30,856 bases of DNA from JAIVHA01 sp965367295 (lineage in GTDB: Bacteria; Pseudomonadota; Gammaproteobacteria; DSM-19610), in the NCBI GenBank assembly GCA_965367295.1, contig CBDUHN010000040.1, positions 1 through 30,856 of the forward strand. The letters are read 5' to 3'. Below are positions 1 through 8,670 of the stretch, in pieces. The notes under the pieces were generated by a model. That model had not been told where the DNA came from. It did no database searches and worked only from the letters and a program-made list of their open reading frames with translations. A program made the position numbers and the translations under genes. Each line of letters starts with the position of its first letter. Positions within the stretch are counted from its first letter, which is position 1.

Positions 1-966
1 GTTCGCCTTCTCTTGGGCCTTTTGCCATTCATTGTGCTCCACTTCTTGTTCTGCTTTGATTTAGGGCCAGTTGATAGCCCACCATGTAAAATGCTGAGCT
101 TCTCACTTCAGTCTATATTCAAGGTGTCACGCAGAAGGATTATGCTGAAAGTCATGGTATTAGTTTCCACGGTAAAATCCGGTGCGCAAAAAAGTAGAAG
201 CCAACTACCAGAATTATTCGAAAACTGTTGTCACCTTAGGCTTGATCACCGTGGCAATGTAATCGATTGTGATTCTAAATCCAGTAATTGTGAAAAATGT
301 TAGCCTTTTCTATAAACGTCCGCTATTGGCCGGATGTCGCCGCAATACTGATGTTGAGGAACGGGGTGGCTAGGTACAGCGAGGGCGTGTCCATGAAAAT
401 CATCGCAAGCACTACAGGTGAAATCCTACTGAAGCAAGCAACAACACTGGTACAAAGCACTAGTACAAACAGTTTTCACCGCGTATAAATAAGTCATTTT
501 TTGTGTTTGGTATTTCCTTATTTGAGCGCCCAATCCTCTCCGCCAGACAATACTGCGGTGCCGCAAGACCAGGTGTTGCCAATGTCCCAATACCCGGAAT
601 GAGCCGGATTTACATCCTGAGTCTTATACGCTTCCGTAACCTGTATTCATGGTCTGACTTGACCGTTGTCATATCCCGCTATTCTAAAATCGCTTACTTT
701 ATTATCTGCATTGAACCAGGCGCAGTCTTCGGCAAGGTGATGTGTTCTGGTGAGTTTTGACCTACCTTTCCCGGATCCGGGGGGGTCTCATCGCTGGGGA
801 ATGCTGGCCTACGCGATTACTTGTAGCTGACTGGAATTACAGGCTTTTCTTCTGGCGCAGATGCGGCCTTGTTCATCCAGAAAACAATTTTCATCCCACT
901 TGAATTTTCCTCGGGAAACCAGGTCACAGTTTACGATGGATTGACAATTTTCAGGAAAATCAAGTT
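1..966. other. AT-richer stretch without a convincing gene
   Basis: No open frame here has a ribosome binding site plus recognisable protein content; the three plus-strand frames at 13-303, 297-488 and 503-760 give low-complexity or Cys/Ser/Phe-rich translations with no family resemblance. Base composition is visibly richer in A and T than the genes that follow. Small details are a 12-base palindrome CCCGGATCCGGG at 770-781 and a direct repeat GTACAAA at 450-456 and 463-469. A minus-strand frame with charged residues runs off the left edge (about 57 to 1), but it is too short to judge. Confidence 0.5.
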
Positions 967-971
967 ATGAA
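941..971 (+). promoter_or_regulatory. Possible sigma70 promoter before glgP
   Basis: A perfect -35 hexamer TTGACA lies at 941-946. The best -10 match is TATGAA at 966-971, with a long 19-base spacer, so the promoter is only partly convincing. If it is used, transcription would start near 978, which would exclude the short leader frame at 967-990; the two readings compete. Confidence 0.3.
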
Positions 972-990
972 ACATATCCTGCCGTTATGA
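967..990 (+). CDS. Possible 7-codon leader peptide (MKHILPL) coupled to glgP
   Basis: ATG at 967 opens a seven-codon frame whose TGA (988-990) overlaps the glgP ATG (987-989) in an ATGA junction. A Shine-Dalgarno-like AGGA at 953-956 precedes it, whereas glgP has no ribosome binding site of its own. This is the pattern of a translationally coupled leader. It could be chance: the frame is very short and the best promoter candidate would start transcription inside it. Confidence 0.3.
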   Translation: MKHILPL

Positions 991-3518
991 GCAATTTCCC
1001 GCCGCAGCGTCCTGTACACGCAGACGTCGAGGGTTACGATGTCCTGGCCGAGCTTGCGCTGGATATGCATTCGTCATGGAATCACGCCATCGATGCGGTA
1101 TGGCGGCAACTGGATCCTGTGCTGTGGGAACTTACCCAAAATCCCTGGGTGGTCCTGCAGACGGTATCGCGGGAGAAACTACAGCATATTTTGTCCGATC
1201 CCGTGTTCCGCAAGAATATCGATGATCTGGCGCAAGCCAGGCGCGAGGCGGTGGAATCACCCGCCTGGTTTCAGAAAACCCACCCACAATCGAAATTGAG
1301 CTGTGTCGCGTATTTCAGTATGGAATACATGTTGAGTGAGGCCCTGCCCATTTACTCGGGTGGTCTGGGTAATGTGGCCGGCGATCAACTCAAGGCCGCC
1401 AGTGACCTGGGGGTGCCGGTGATCGGTGTGGGGCTGCTGTACCAGCAAGGTTATTTTCGCCAGGTGATCGACAAGGATGGCGCGCAACAGGCGCTGTTTC
1501 CCTATAACGATCCCGGGCAACTGCCAATCACACCTTTGCGTAATAAGAGCGGCGAGTGGATGCGCCTGGAGATCGCGTTGCCCGGTTACTCGGTGTGGCT
1601 GCGTGTCTGGCAGGTGCTGGTGGGTCGCGTAAACCTGTACCTGCTGGACAGTAATGACGCGGCGAACTACCCCGCGCATCGCGGCATTTCCACTGAACTG
1701 TATGGCGGTGGCCCGGAGTTGCGCATCAAGCAGGAACTGCTGCTCGGGATCGGCGGATGGCGGTTGCTCGAAGCGCTCGGAGTCCAGCCGGAAGTCTGTC
1801 ATTTGAATGAAGGCCATGCCGCCTTCGCGGTGCTGGAGCGGGCACGCAGCTTTATGCAGAAGAACGCGCAACCCTTCGAGGTCGCCCTGGCCGTTACGCG
1901 CGCGGGCAACCTGTTCACCACGCACACGGCGGTGGCCGCCGGGTTCGATCGTTATGCGCCGGCCCTTATCGAGCAGTACCTCGGTGGATATGCCGAACAG
2001 AAACTTGGTATACGTATTCAGGATCTGCTGGCCCTGGGCCGTGCGCACCCGGGCGATGACTCCGAACCCTTCAATATGGCCTATCTGGCGATTCGTGGCA
2101 GCGGGGCAGTGAATGGCGTGAGTGAATTGCATGGACGGGTCAGCCGGCATCTATTTGAACCACTGTTTCCTCGCTGGCCCACGGAAGAGGTGCCTGTTGG
2201 ACATGTGACCAACGGTGTTCATATGCCGACCTGGGACTCGGCAGCGGCTGATGATCTCTGGACGCAGGCCTGTGGCAAGGACCGTTGGCTGGGCACAGCA
2301 GGGCAACTGGAACAGGATATGCGTCGGATTCCCGATGCCAGGCTCTGGAAATTTCGTACCGCCGCCAGCCGGTCGTTCGTCGAATATGTCCGCACACGAT
2401 TATCCCGGCAACTGGCCGCTTCCGGTGCGTCTCCCGAGGCAGTGGCGGCTGCAAGGCATCTGTTTGATTGCAATATTCTGACGCTGGGATTTGCCCGCCG
2501 TTTTGCCAGTTACAAAAGACCCAATCTGCTGCTCCATGATCCGGAACGGTTGCTGCACCTGCTGACGAATCCGCACCGCCCGGTACAACTCATCATGGCC
2601 GGTAAGGCGCACCCGGCGGACCAGGAAGGCCAGGCCCTTATTCAGCAGTGGACACAGTTCATCCGGCGTCCCGAGGTACGTCCGCATGTCATTTTCCTCA
2701 GTGACTACGATATGCATCTTACCGAGCAGATGGTGCAAGGCGTGGATGTCTGGCTCAACACGCCGCGCCGACCCTGGGAGGCCTGTGGGACCAGCGGCAT
2801 GAAGGTGCTGGTCAATGGAGGTATCAATCTGTCGGAACTGGATGGCTGGTGGGCGGAAGCCTATGCGCCGGATGTGGGCTGGGCATTGGGAGACGGGCAG
2901 GAGCATGATCATGATACCGCCTGGGACGCAGTGGAAGCAGAAGCCCTCTATGATCTACTCGAACGCGAGGTGATACCGGAGTTCTATACTCGTGATGAAC
3001 AGGGTATCCCCGTCGCCTGGGTGGCCCGGATGCGTGAAAGTATGGCGCGATTGACGCCGCGTTTTTCCACCAACCGAGCGGTGTGCGAATACACCGAGCA
3101 ACACTACCTGCCCGCAGCCTCGGCCTACCTGGAGCGGGCCGCTGACAAGGGGAAGGCCGGTGTGGAAATTGTGGACTGGGGGCACGCGCTGGAACAGCAA
3201 TGGGACGCACTGCGCATCGGTGAAGTGACCGTGGAGACCGATGACCGGCAACACCTGTTCGAAGTGCAGGTGTATCTGGACGACCTTGCACCGGAGGCGG
3301 TATGGGTCGAGCTGTATGCCAATGGGGTAAATGGCAATGTCCCGGAACGGGTGGAGATGCAGTCTGTGCGGCAGCTGGTGGGCGCAATGAACGGTTTCGT
3401 CTATCGTGCAAGCGTACCTGCCGGTCGCCCGGCGACGGATTATACAGTCCGGATCCTGCCGTATCGCGATGGCGTGGCGGTTCCGCTGGAAGAGTCCCAT
3501 ATCCTGTGGCAGCGGTGA
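987..3518 (+). CDS. glgP: Alpha-glucan (glycogen) phosphorylase, GT35 family
   Basis: This enzyme releases glucose-1-phosphate from glycogen or maltodextrin with inorganic phosphate and pyridoxal phosphate, in the cytoplasm. The 843-residue product is the DUF3417-containing type (N-terminal ~110 residues, starting around YDVLAELALDMHSSWNHA), not the animal/E. coli long form. The glycine-rich region YSGGLGNVAGD lies near residue 130, and the PLP-lysine segment EACGTSGMKVLVNGG has its lysine at residue 606. The start at 987 gives the expected N-terminus but has no clear ribosome binding site; it overlaps the stop of a short upstream frame. It is the first gene of a run with ackA (65 bases downstream) and xfp, which suggests glycogen is fed into a phosphoketolase route. 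Confidence 0.93.
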   Translation: MSNFPPQRPVHADVEGYDVLAELALDMHSSWNHAIDAVWRQLDPVLWELTQNPWVVLQTVSREKLQHILSDPVFRKNIDDLAQARREAVESPAWFQKTHPQSKLSCVAYFSMEYMLSEALPIYSGGLGNVAGDQLKAASDLGVPVIGVGLLYQQGYFRQVIDKDGAQQALFPYNDPGQLPITPLRNKSGEWMRLEIALPGYSVWLRVWQVLVGRVNLYLLDSNDAANYPAHRGISTELYGGGPELRIKQELLLGIGGWRLLEALGVQPEVCHLNEGHAAFAVLERARSFMQKNAQPFEVALAVTRAGNLFTTHTAVAAGFDRYAPALIEQYLGGYAEQKLGIRIQDLLALGRAHPGDDSEPFNMAYLAIRGSGAVNGVSELHGRVSRHLFEPLFPRWPTEEVPVGHVTNGVHMPTWDSAAADDLWTQACGKDRWLGTAGQLEQDMRRIPDARLWKFRTAASRSFVEYVRTRLSRQLAASGASPEAVAAARHLFDCNILTLGFARRFASYKRPNLLLHDPERLLHLLTNPHRPVQLIMAGKAHPADQEGQALIQQWTQFIRRPEVRPHVIFLSDYDMHLTEQMVQGVDVWLNTPRRPWEACGTSGMKVLVNGGINLSELDGWWAEAYAPDVGWALGDGQEHDHDTAWDAVEAEALYDLLEREVIPEFYTRDEQGIPVAWVARMRESMARLTPRFSTNRAVCEYTEQHYLPAASAYLERAADKGKAGVEIVDWGHALEQQWDALRIGEVTVETDDRQHLFEVQVYLDDLAPEAVWVELYANGVNGNVPERVEMQSVRQLVGAMNGFVYRASVPAGRPATDYTVRILPYRDGVAVPLEESHILWQR

Positions 3519-3583
3519 TCCGGTATTGAACATATGAAGATCGCAGCAACCGGTCGATTCACGATGAGAACGCAAGGGAATTT

Positions 3584-4819
3584 ATGGTGAGCCCAGCGAA
3601 AGAAAGTGTGCTGACGATCAACCGGGGTTCGTCGAGCATCCGGTTCGCCCTGTACCAGATCGAAGAGACGCTGGTACCACGGTTATCCGGAAAAATGGAC
3701 CGCATCGGTTTACCCGGTACGCAGCTGGTTTTCAGTGATATCTTCCAGGGTCGACAAGACCGTATTGCCTTTCAGGCTTCCGATCATCATTCGGCAACTG
3801 AGTTTTTTATCGACTGGCTTGAACAGCAGACCGGTTTTGGGCAGGTCAGGGCAGTGGGTCACCGCGTGGTCCACGGCATGAAATATTCCGAGCCGGAGCT
3901 GGTTTCGCCGGACTTGCTCGATGAACTCCAGCGTATCAGTTCCTATGCCCCGGACCATCTTCCGCGTGAGATTGAGCTGATCGAGGCCTTTCGGCGCCGC
4001 TATCCGCAGCTGCCCCAGGTGGCCTGCTTCGATACGGCATTCCACCACAGCCTGCCGCGCGTAGCCCAGATCCTGCCCATCCCGCGTCGCTTCGAAGCGC
4101 AGGGGATACGGCACTATGGATTTCATGGTCTGTCCTATGCTTACCTGGTCGAGGAACTCTCACATGTCGCCGGCACAGAGGCGGCCCAGGGCCGTGTGAT
4201 CCTTGCGCACCTGGGTAACGGTGCTAGCCTTGCCGCAGTTCGCGGCGGACGCAGCATCGATACCAGCATGGGGTTTACCCCGACGGGGGGGCTGACGATG
4301 GGTACCCGTTCCGGTGACCTGGATCCGGGTGTGGCCTGGTACATGATGCAGAGTGAACACCTGACACCCACGCAGTTTAATCATCTCGTCAGCCATGAAT
4401 CCGGACTGCTCGGCATCTCCGGCACCAGTTCCGACATGCGTGACCTGCTCGATCGCGAAGCAAGTGACGAGCGAGCGGCGGAAGCTGTCGAGCTGTTTTG
4501 CTATCAGGTTAAAAAATGGATCGGGGCATACGCAGCAGCTCTGGGCGGGCTGGATACCCTGGTTTTCTCCGGAGGTATCGGAGAGTACGCGTCCACGGTT
4601 CGTGCTCGGATCTGCGACGGACTGGCGTTTCTTGGCATTGAGGTCGAGGAAAGCGCCAATGCACAACATGCAGATGTGGTTTCCACTGCAACTGCCCGTG
4701 TCGTTGTCCGGGTCATGCATACGGATGAGGAGCTGATTATCGCGAAGTCCGTGTGCCGGTTACTGGGCCTGTCAAATCAAAAGGAACCTGAATATGACCA
4801 GCAAGACGAAAACACCTGA
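3584..4819 (+). CDS. ackA: Acetate kinase
   Basis: The enzyme interconverts acetyl phosphate plus ADP and acetate plus ATP in the cytoplasm. The 411-residue product has the ASKHA-fold signatures: INRGSSSIRF near the N-terminus (the family usually has N-A-G-S-S-S-x-K, so the Lys is an Arg here), GHRVVHG, CFDTAFHHSLP with the catalytic-type Asp at residue 150, HLGNGASLAAV, and GTRSGDLDPG with the catalytic-type Arg at residue 242. AGGGA precedes the ATG. The 3' end overlaps the start of xfp by 26 bases, so the two are co-transcribed and probably coupled. With phosphoketolase next door, the likely direction in vivo is ATP formation from acetyl phosphate. Confidence 0.95.
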   Translation: MVSPAKESVLTINRGSSSIRFALYQIEETLVPRLSGKMDRIGLPGTQLVFSDIFQGRQDRIAFQASDHHSATEFFIDWLEQQTGFGQVRAVGHRVVHGMKYSEPELVSPDLLDELQRISSYAPDHLPREIELIEAFRRRYPQLPQVACFDTAFHHSLPRVAQILPIPRRFEAQGIRHYGFHGLSYAYLVEELSHVAGTEAAQGRVILAHLGNGASLAAVRGGRSIDTSMGFTPTGGLTMGTRSGDLDPGVAWYMMQSEHLTPTQFNHLVSHESGLLGISGTSSDMRDLLDREASDERAAEAVELFCYQVKKWIGAYAAALGGLDTLVFSGGIGEYASTVRARICDGLAFLGIEVEESANAQHADVVSTATARVVVRVMHTDEELIIAKSVCRLLGLSNQKEPEYDQQDENT

Positions 4820-7184
4820 ATCCACTGACAAGCCGTTATCTGCGGATCTTGTGCGCAGGATGGATGCCTACTGGCGCGCTGCCAACTACCTGTCGGTTGG
4901 CCAGATTTACTTGTATGACAACCCGCTGCTCAAGCAGCCACTGAAGCTGGAGCATGTGAAGCCCAGGCTGTTGGGGCACTGGGGCACCACGCCGGGGCTG
5001 AATTTTGTGTATGTCCATCTCAACCGGATCATCCGGCAGTATGACCTGAACATTATCAATATCACCGGTCCCGGCCATGGTGGACCGGGCCTGGTGGCCA
5101 ACACCTGGCTGGAAGGCAGTTACAGCGAACTGTACCCGAACATCTCCCAGGATGAGCAGGGGATGAAGAAACTGTTCACCCAGTTTTCCTTTCCCGGCGG
5201 CATTCCCAGTCATGTCGCACCGGAAACGCCGGGCTCGATCAACGAAGGTGGTGAACTCGGCTATGCCCTGTCACATGCCTATGGTGCGGCGTTCGACAAC
5301 CCCGACCTGCTGGTCGCCTGCGTGGTCGGCGATGGCGAGGCGGAAACCGGCCCCATGGCCACCAGCTGGCATTCGAACAAATTCCTCAACCCGGTACACG
5401 ATGGCGCCGTGTTACCCATTCTGCACCTGAATGGCTACAAGATCGCCGGCCCCACGGTGTTGGCACGCATTCCCCGCGACGAACTGGAGGCGCTGTTCCG
5501 TGGCTACGGCTACAGCCCATACTTCGTCGAAGGGGATGATCCTGAGGTCATGCACCAGTTGATGGCGGCCACACTCGATACGGTGGTTACCGAGATCCAG
5601 CGCATCCAGCAGGATGCCCGCAGCCATGGCTTCAGCGAACGCCCGCGTTGGCCCATGATTATCCTGCGCTCACCAAAGGGCTGGAGTGGCCCGGAATCCG
5701 TCGATGACAAGCCGGTCGAAGGGACGTTCCGCGCGCACCAGGTGCCGGTTACCGGTTTCAGGACGCAGCCCAAGCACCTGGAGATCCTCGAACGGTGGAT
5801 GAGGAGTTACCGGCCGGAAGCATTATTCGATGAGGACGGCAGGCTCATGCCGGAGCTGGCCGAACTGGCGCCACAGGGGGAGCGGCGCATGGGGGCGAAC
5901 CCGCACGCCAATGGCGGCGTATTGCTGCGTGATCTGCGCATGCCGGACTTCCGCAATTATGCGGTTGAGGTATCGGAACCCGGCTTGCTCAAGGCCGAAG
6001 CCACACGTGCCCAGGGCGAATTTATACGTGATGTAATGAAGCTCAACGCCGCAGCACGTAACTTCCGTGTTTTCAGTCCCGATGAAACCGCGTCGAATCG
6101 TTGGGGTGCGCTGTTCGAAGTGACCAACCGCTGCTCAACGGCCGAAATCCTCCCTGGCGACGACCACATTGCACCCGATGGTAGGGTGATGGAGATGCTG
6201 AGTGAGCACCAGTGCCAGGGGTGGCTCGAAGGCTATTTGCTGACCGGGCGCCATGGGTTTTTCTCCTGTTATGAGGCCTTCATCCACATCGTTGATTCGA
6301 TGTTCAATCAACATGCCAAGTGGCTCGATGTGACGCGCGATATTGAATGGCGCCGGCCCATCGCCTCCTTGAACTATTTGCTGTCATCACATGTATGGCG
6401 ACAGGATCATAATGGTTTCAGCCACCAGGACCCGGGATTCATCGACCTGGTGACGAACAAGAAAGCCGAAGTCATCCGGGTGTACCTGCCGCCCGACGCC
6501 AATACATTACTATCCGTCACGGACCATTGCCTGCGCAGCCATAATGACATCAATGTCATCGTCGCAGGTAAACAGCCGGAACTGCAATGGCTGGACATGG
6601 AAGCGGCAATCAAACACTGCACTGCCGGGCTGGGAATCTGGAAATGGGCCAGCAACGACGAGGGCAGTGATCCCGATGTGGTCATGGCCTGCTGCGGAGA
6701 CGTGCCGACGCTGGAAACACTGGCAGCGGTCAAGATCCTGCGGGCGCATTTTCCGGAACTGAAGATCCGCGTCATCAATATCGTGGACCTGATGACCTTG
6801 CAGCCGCAGAGCGAGCACCCACATGGCATCTCCGACCGGGACTTCGATGTCCTGTTCACCCGCGACAGGCCCATCATATTTGCTTTCCACGGCTATCCAT
6901 GGCTGATCCATCGCCTGGCCTATCGTCGTACCAATCACCATCAACTGCATGTGCGCGGCTACAAGGAAAACGGCACCACCACCACACCTTTCGACATGGC
7001 CGTGCTGAACGATATTGACCGCTTTCATCTTGCGGGTGATGTCATCGACCGGGTGCCGGGGCTGGGCTCACGTGCCGCCTACGCCAAGCAGTTTCTGCGT
7101 GACAAGCTGCTTGATCACAGGGCCTATATTGAAAAACACGGTGAGGATATGCCAGAGATCCGGGACTGGACCTGGCAGGGATAA
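4794..7184 (+). CDS. xfp: Phosphoketolase (xylulose-5-P/fructose-6-P type)
   Basis: This thiamine-diphosphate enzyme splits xylulose-5-phosphate (and often fructose-6-phosphate) into acetyl phosphate and glyceraldehyde-3-phosphate (or erythrose-4-phosphate). The 796 residues match the usual length of bacterial Xfp. Visible motifs are ITGPGHGGPG, the TPP/Mg-binding GDGEAETGP at about residues 179-187, TSWHSNKFLNP just after it, SPKGWSGPE in the middle, and the C-terminal KENGTTTTPFDMAVLNDIDRFHLA segment that typifies the family. AAGGA stands 8 bases before the ATG, inside the end of ackA. Together with ackA it forms the ATP-yielding half of a phosphoketolase pathway; whether it prefers F6P or X5P cannot be told from the sequence. 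Confidence 0.95.
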   Translation: MTSKTKTPESTDKPLSADLVRRMDAYWRAANYLSVGQIYLYDNPLLKQPLKLEHVKPRLLGHWGTTPGLNFVYVHLNRIIRQYDLNIINITGPGHGGPGLVANTWLEGSYSELYPNISQDEQGMKKLFTQFSFPGGIPSHVAPETPGSINEGGELGYALSHAYGAAFDNPDLLVACVVGDGEAETGPMATSWHSNKFLNPVHDGAVLPILHLNGYKIAGPTVLARIPRDELEALFRGYGYSPYFVEGDDPEVMHQLMAATLDTVVTEIQRIQQDARSHGFSERPRWPMIILRSPKGWSGPESVDDKPVEGTFRAHQVPVTGFRTQPKHLEILERWMRSYRPEALFDEDGRLMPELAELAPQGERRMGANPHANGGVLLRDLRMPDFRNYAVEVSEPGLLKAEATRAQGEFIRDVMKLNAAARNFRVFSPDETASNRWGALFEVTNRCSTAEILPGDDHIAPDGRVMEMLSEHQCQGWLEGYLLTGRHGFFSCYEAFIHIVDSMFNQHAKWLDVTRDIEWRRPIASLNYLLSSHVWRQDHNGFSHQDPGFIDLVTNKKAEVIRVYLPPDANTLLSVTDHCLRSHNDINVIVAGKQPELQWLDMEAAIKHCTAGLGIWKWASNDEGSDPDVVMACCGDVPTLETLAAVKILRAHFPELKIRVINIVDLMTLQPQSEHPHGISDRDFDVLFTRDRPIIFAFHGYPWLIHRLAYRRTNHHQLHVRGYKENGTTTTPFDMAVLNDIDRFHLAGDVIDRVPGLGSRAAYAKQFLRDKLLDHRAYIEKHGEDMPEIRDWTWQG

Positions 7185-7285
7185 AACGAAGACGCTCGTT
7201 CAGATTGGCTGGCGTCGCGCAGGACACGGGCAATGGCGCCAGGCGGCGCGTGGGGTGCGAGCAGAATGGCCCACACCCCGGTTCG

Positions 7286-7305
7286 AGCCGGTCACGTGAC
7301 GGCTA
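7286..7305. repeat. Palindrome at the xfp/dsrC-like convergent junction
   Basis: GTCACGTGAC (7291-7300) is a perfect 10-base palindrome flanked by AGCC and GGCT, so the whole can fold as a hairpin. It abuts the stop codon of the minus-strand DsrC-like gene. No T-run follows on either strand, so it is at best a weak terminator. Confidence 0.3.
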
Positions 7306-7635
7306 GCCGGTACTCCAGGCCCGCGGGCGTTGCATGCCGGCGATCTTGCAGGCCTGTTTTACATAGCCATAGGGGAACAGCTCGAACAGGTGCTGTTTGG
7401 CCGTCTTCTTGTTATAACCGTGTTCCTCGACCAGGTAATGGATGACATGACGCACATCCGGTGCCACCCGGTCCCGTTGCCAGTATTCCCGGATGAAGCA
7501 TAGGATCGGCCAGTATTGATCGGTCAGTTCCAGGTCCTCATCTGCGGCCAGCTGCCGGGCGAGACTCTCATTCCAGCCTTCGGGATCGACGATATAGCCT
7601 TCGACGTCACGTACAGTTTGCGTATTAGCCTGCAT
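7303..7635 (-). CDS. DsrC/TusE-family sulfur-relay protein lacking the terminal cysteine
   Basis: DsrC-family proteins are small cytoplasmic carriers that hold sulfur on a flexible C-terminal arm. The 110-residue product shows the family opening VEGYIVDPEGWNESLA, the core YWPILCFIREYWQRDRVAPDVR, and the end LFELFPYGYVKQACKIAGMQRPRAW. In canonical DsrC the arm has two cysteines: CysB in the ACKIAG motif and CysA eleven residues later at the penultimate position. Here CysB is present (C96), but the CysA position is Trp107 and three extra residues follow. Classical trisulfide or persulfide transfer through CysA is therefore not possible, and this is neither textbook DsrC nor TusE. The start at 7635 is chosen because AGGAGAG precedes it; a longer frame exists but reads as non-coding. 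It lies downstream of the DsrE- and thioredoxin-like genes on the same strand, after a 468-base gap. Confidence 0.88.
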   Translation of the reverse strand: MQANTQTVRDVEGYIVDPEGWNESLARQLAADEDLELTDQYWPILCFIREYWQRDRVAPDVRHVIHYLVEEHGYNKKTAKQHLFELFPYGYVKQACKIAGMQRPRAWSTG

Positions 7636-8103
7636 GTCGTGCTCTCCTGTATGTGTGTGTTTGCTAATATAGCGTTCGCGTTCAATGTTAGTAAAACGAT
7701 AGTTTTCGGTGCCTCCAATCGGAATTTGCGATATTAATTCGGTGGCAGAGGGAGAGCGAGAAGCCTGACCGGGGCTGTTGGCAATACAGGGTTGAAATGG
7801 ACCCCGGAGGCGGCGGTCAGCGGGAAACATCAGCGGTGGATCGCATAGGCGCGGGGTTTTTTGCGGTGCGACACCGGTAACGTTCCAGGGACCTTTCGGA
7901 CCCAGGGGATCTCGGATTGATTGAAATCTCCTCGTCAGTGCGAGCATTTCAGAACCGCTACTGCGGTTCGTGAAGTAGCTCCTGTGCTTCGCTACGGTCG
8001 CGAGCGAGGCAATCCCATGGCGTAGAACCGGTTGCCTGTAGATTATCCGCTACGCTCACCCCTTCAGGTACAACAGCGCCGATTGGATTAGGGTGAACAG
8101 GCC
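7636..8103. other. Gene-free stretch with clustered inverted repeats
   Basis: This gap separates the DsrE-like and DsrC-like genes. It contains a perfect hairpin GAACCGC-TACT-GCGGTTC at 7952-7969, a GTAGC/GCTAC pair directly after it, and an AGGCAA/TTGCCT pair around 8010-8040. The cluster resembles a REP- or MITE-type repeat remnant or a structured untranslated region; I cannot match it to a named family. A TATATT hexamer (minus strand, about 7673-7668) could be the -10 of the DsrC-like gene, but no good -35 accompanies it. Confidence 0.35.
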
Positions 8104-8619
8104 CTAGAATACCGGTACCAACCGATAGCCCTGGCTTTGCCAGCCGATCAGGGAGATAAAGCCGTCACCGACCATGTGCATGCCGGGCAGGATGGTGGTG
8201 TTATCGATACCGAATACACGGGTTGCCACGGCACATACCTCCAGGCGCACTCCCAGTGTATTCAGTGCCTCGACACTGGTGGCGATCGATTGCAGTTCGG
8301 CCTGGTATTCGAACTCCAGTTCGTCGGATGGCTCGGTGCTCAGGTATTGCACGGTCGGACCAATGAACACCAGTACGAAATCCGGTGTCACGCCCTGGCT
8401 TTTCATGCCCTGGTAGGTACCCAGGATGGTTTCCAGGTAGAAGGCGGTTTTTTTGGGACCGTTGATGTCGACCAGGAATACCCCCTTGCCCGTTTTGAGT
8501 TCGGCCAACGCCGCGGCATCGTTGATCGGAGGGGCCGCCATGGCACCCTGGGTCCAGGCAAAGCCACTGAATACGAACAAAAGAAACAAGGCTCGGAACG
8601 GATGTGTCATTAGCTGCAT
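8104..8619 (-). CDS. Exported DsrE-family protein
   Basis: The 171-residue product has a signal peptide (hydrophobic FRALFLLFVFSGFAW, likely cleavage after AMA near residue 28) followed by a DsrE/DsrF-like domain: the β-strand and helix GKGVFLVDINGPKKTAFYLETILGTY, then VLVFIGPTVQYL, and the conserved cysteine in LGVRLEVCAVATRVFGID (C129). Cytoplasmic DsrE uses that Cys to bind sulfane sulfur; exported relatives are common in sulfur-oxidising proteobacteria but their role is not established. The ATG at 8619 is preferred because GGAG stands 7 bases upstream; a frame extending to 8664 is open but lacks such a site. It follows the thioredoxin-like gene by about 50 bases and is probably co-transcribed with it. 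Confidence 0.85.
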   Translation of the reverse strand: MQLMTHPFRALFLLFVFSGFAWTQGAMAAPPINDAAALAELKTGKGVFLVDINGPKKTAFYLETILGTYQGMKSQGVTPDFVLVFIGPTVQYLSTEPSDELEFEYQAELQSIATSVEALNTLGVRLEVCAVATRVFGIDNTTILPGMHMVGDGFISLIGWQSQGYRLVPVF

Positions 8620-8670
8620 GGGAATACTCCACAAGAGGGTTCGACATCGGCCTGTGGCGGACAAGCGCGA

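Noticed and set aside
13..760. Three short plus-strand frames at the left edge
   Set aside because: No ribosome binding sites, no family features, and composition unlike the real genes.
1257..2150. A 297-codon minus-strand frame inside glgP
   Set aside because: The plus strand encodes conserved phosphorylase sequence throughout; the antisense product resembles nothing.
7636..7947. N-terminal extension of the DsrC-like gene
   Set aside because: The upstream in-frame sequence has no family resemblance, and a good AGGAG site selects the ATG at 7635, which gives the canonical N-terminus.
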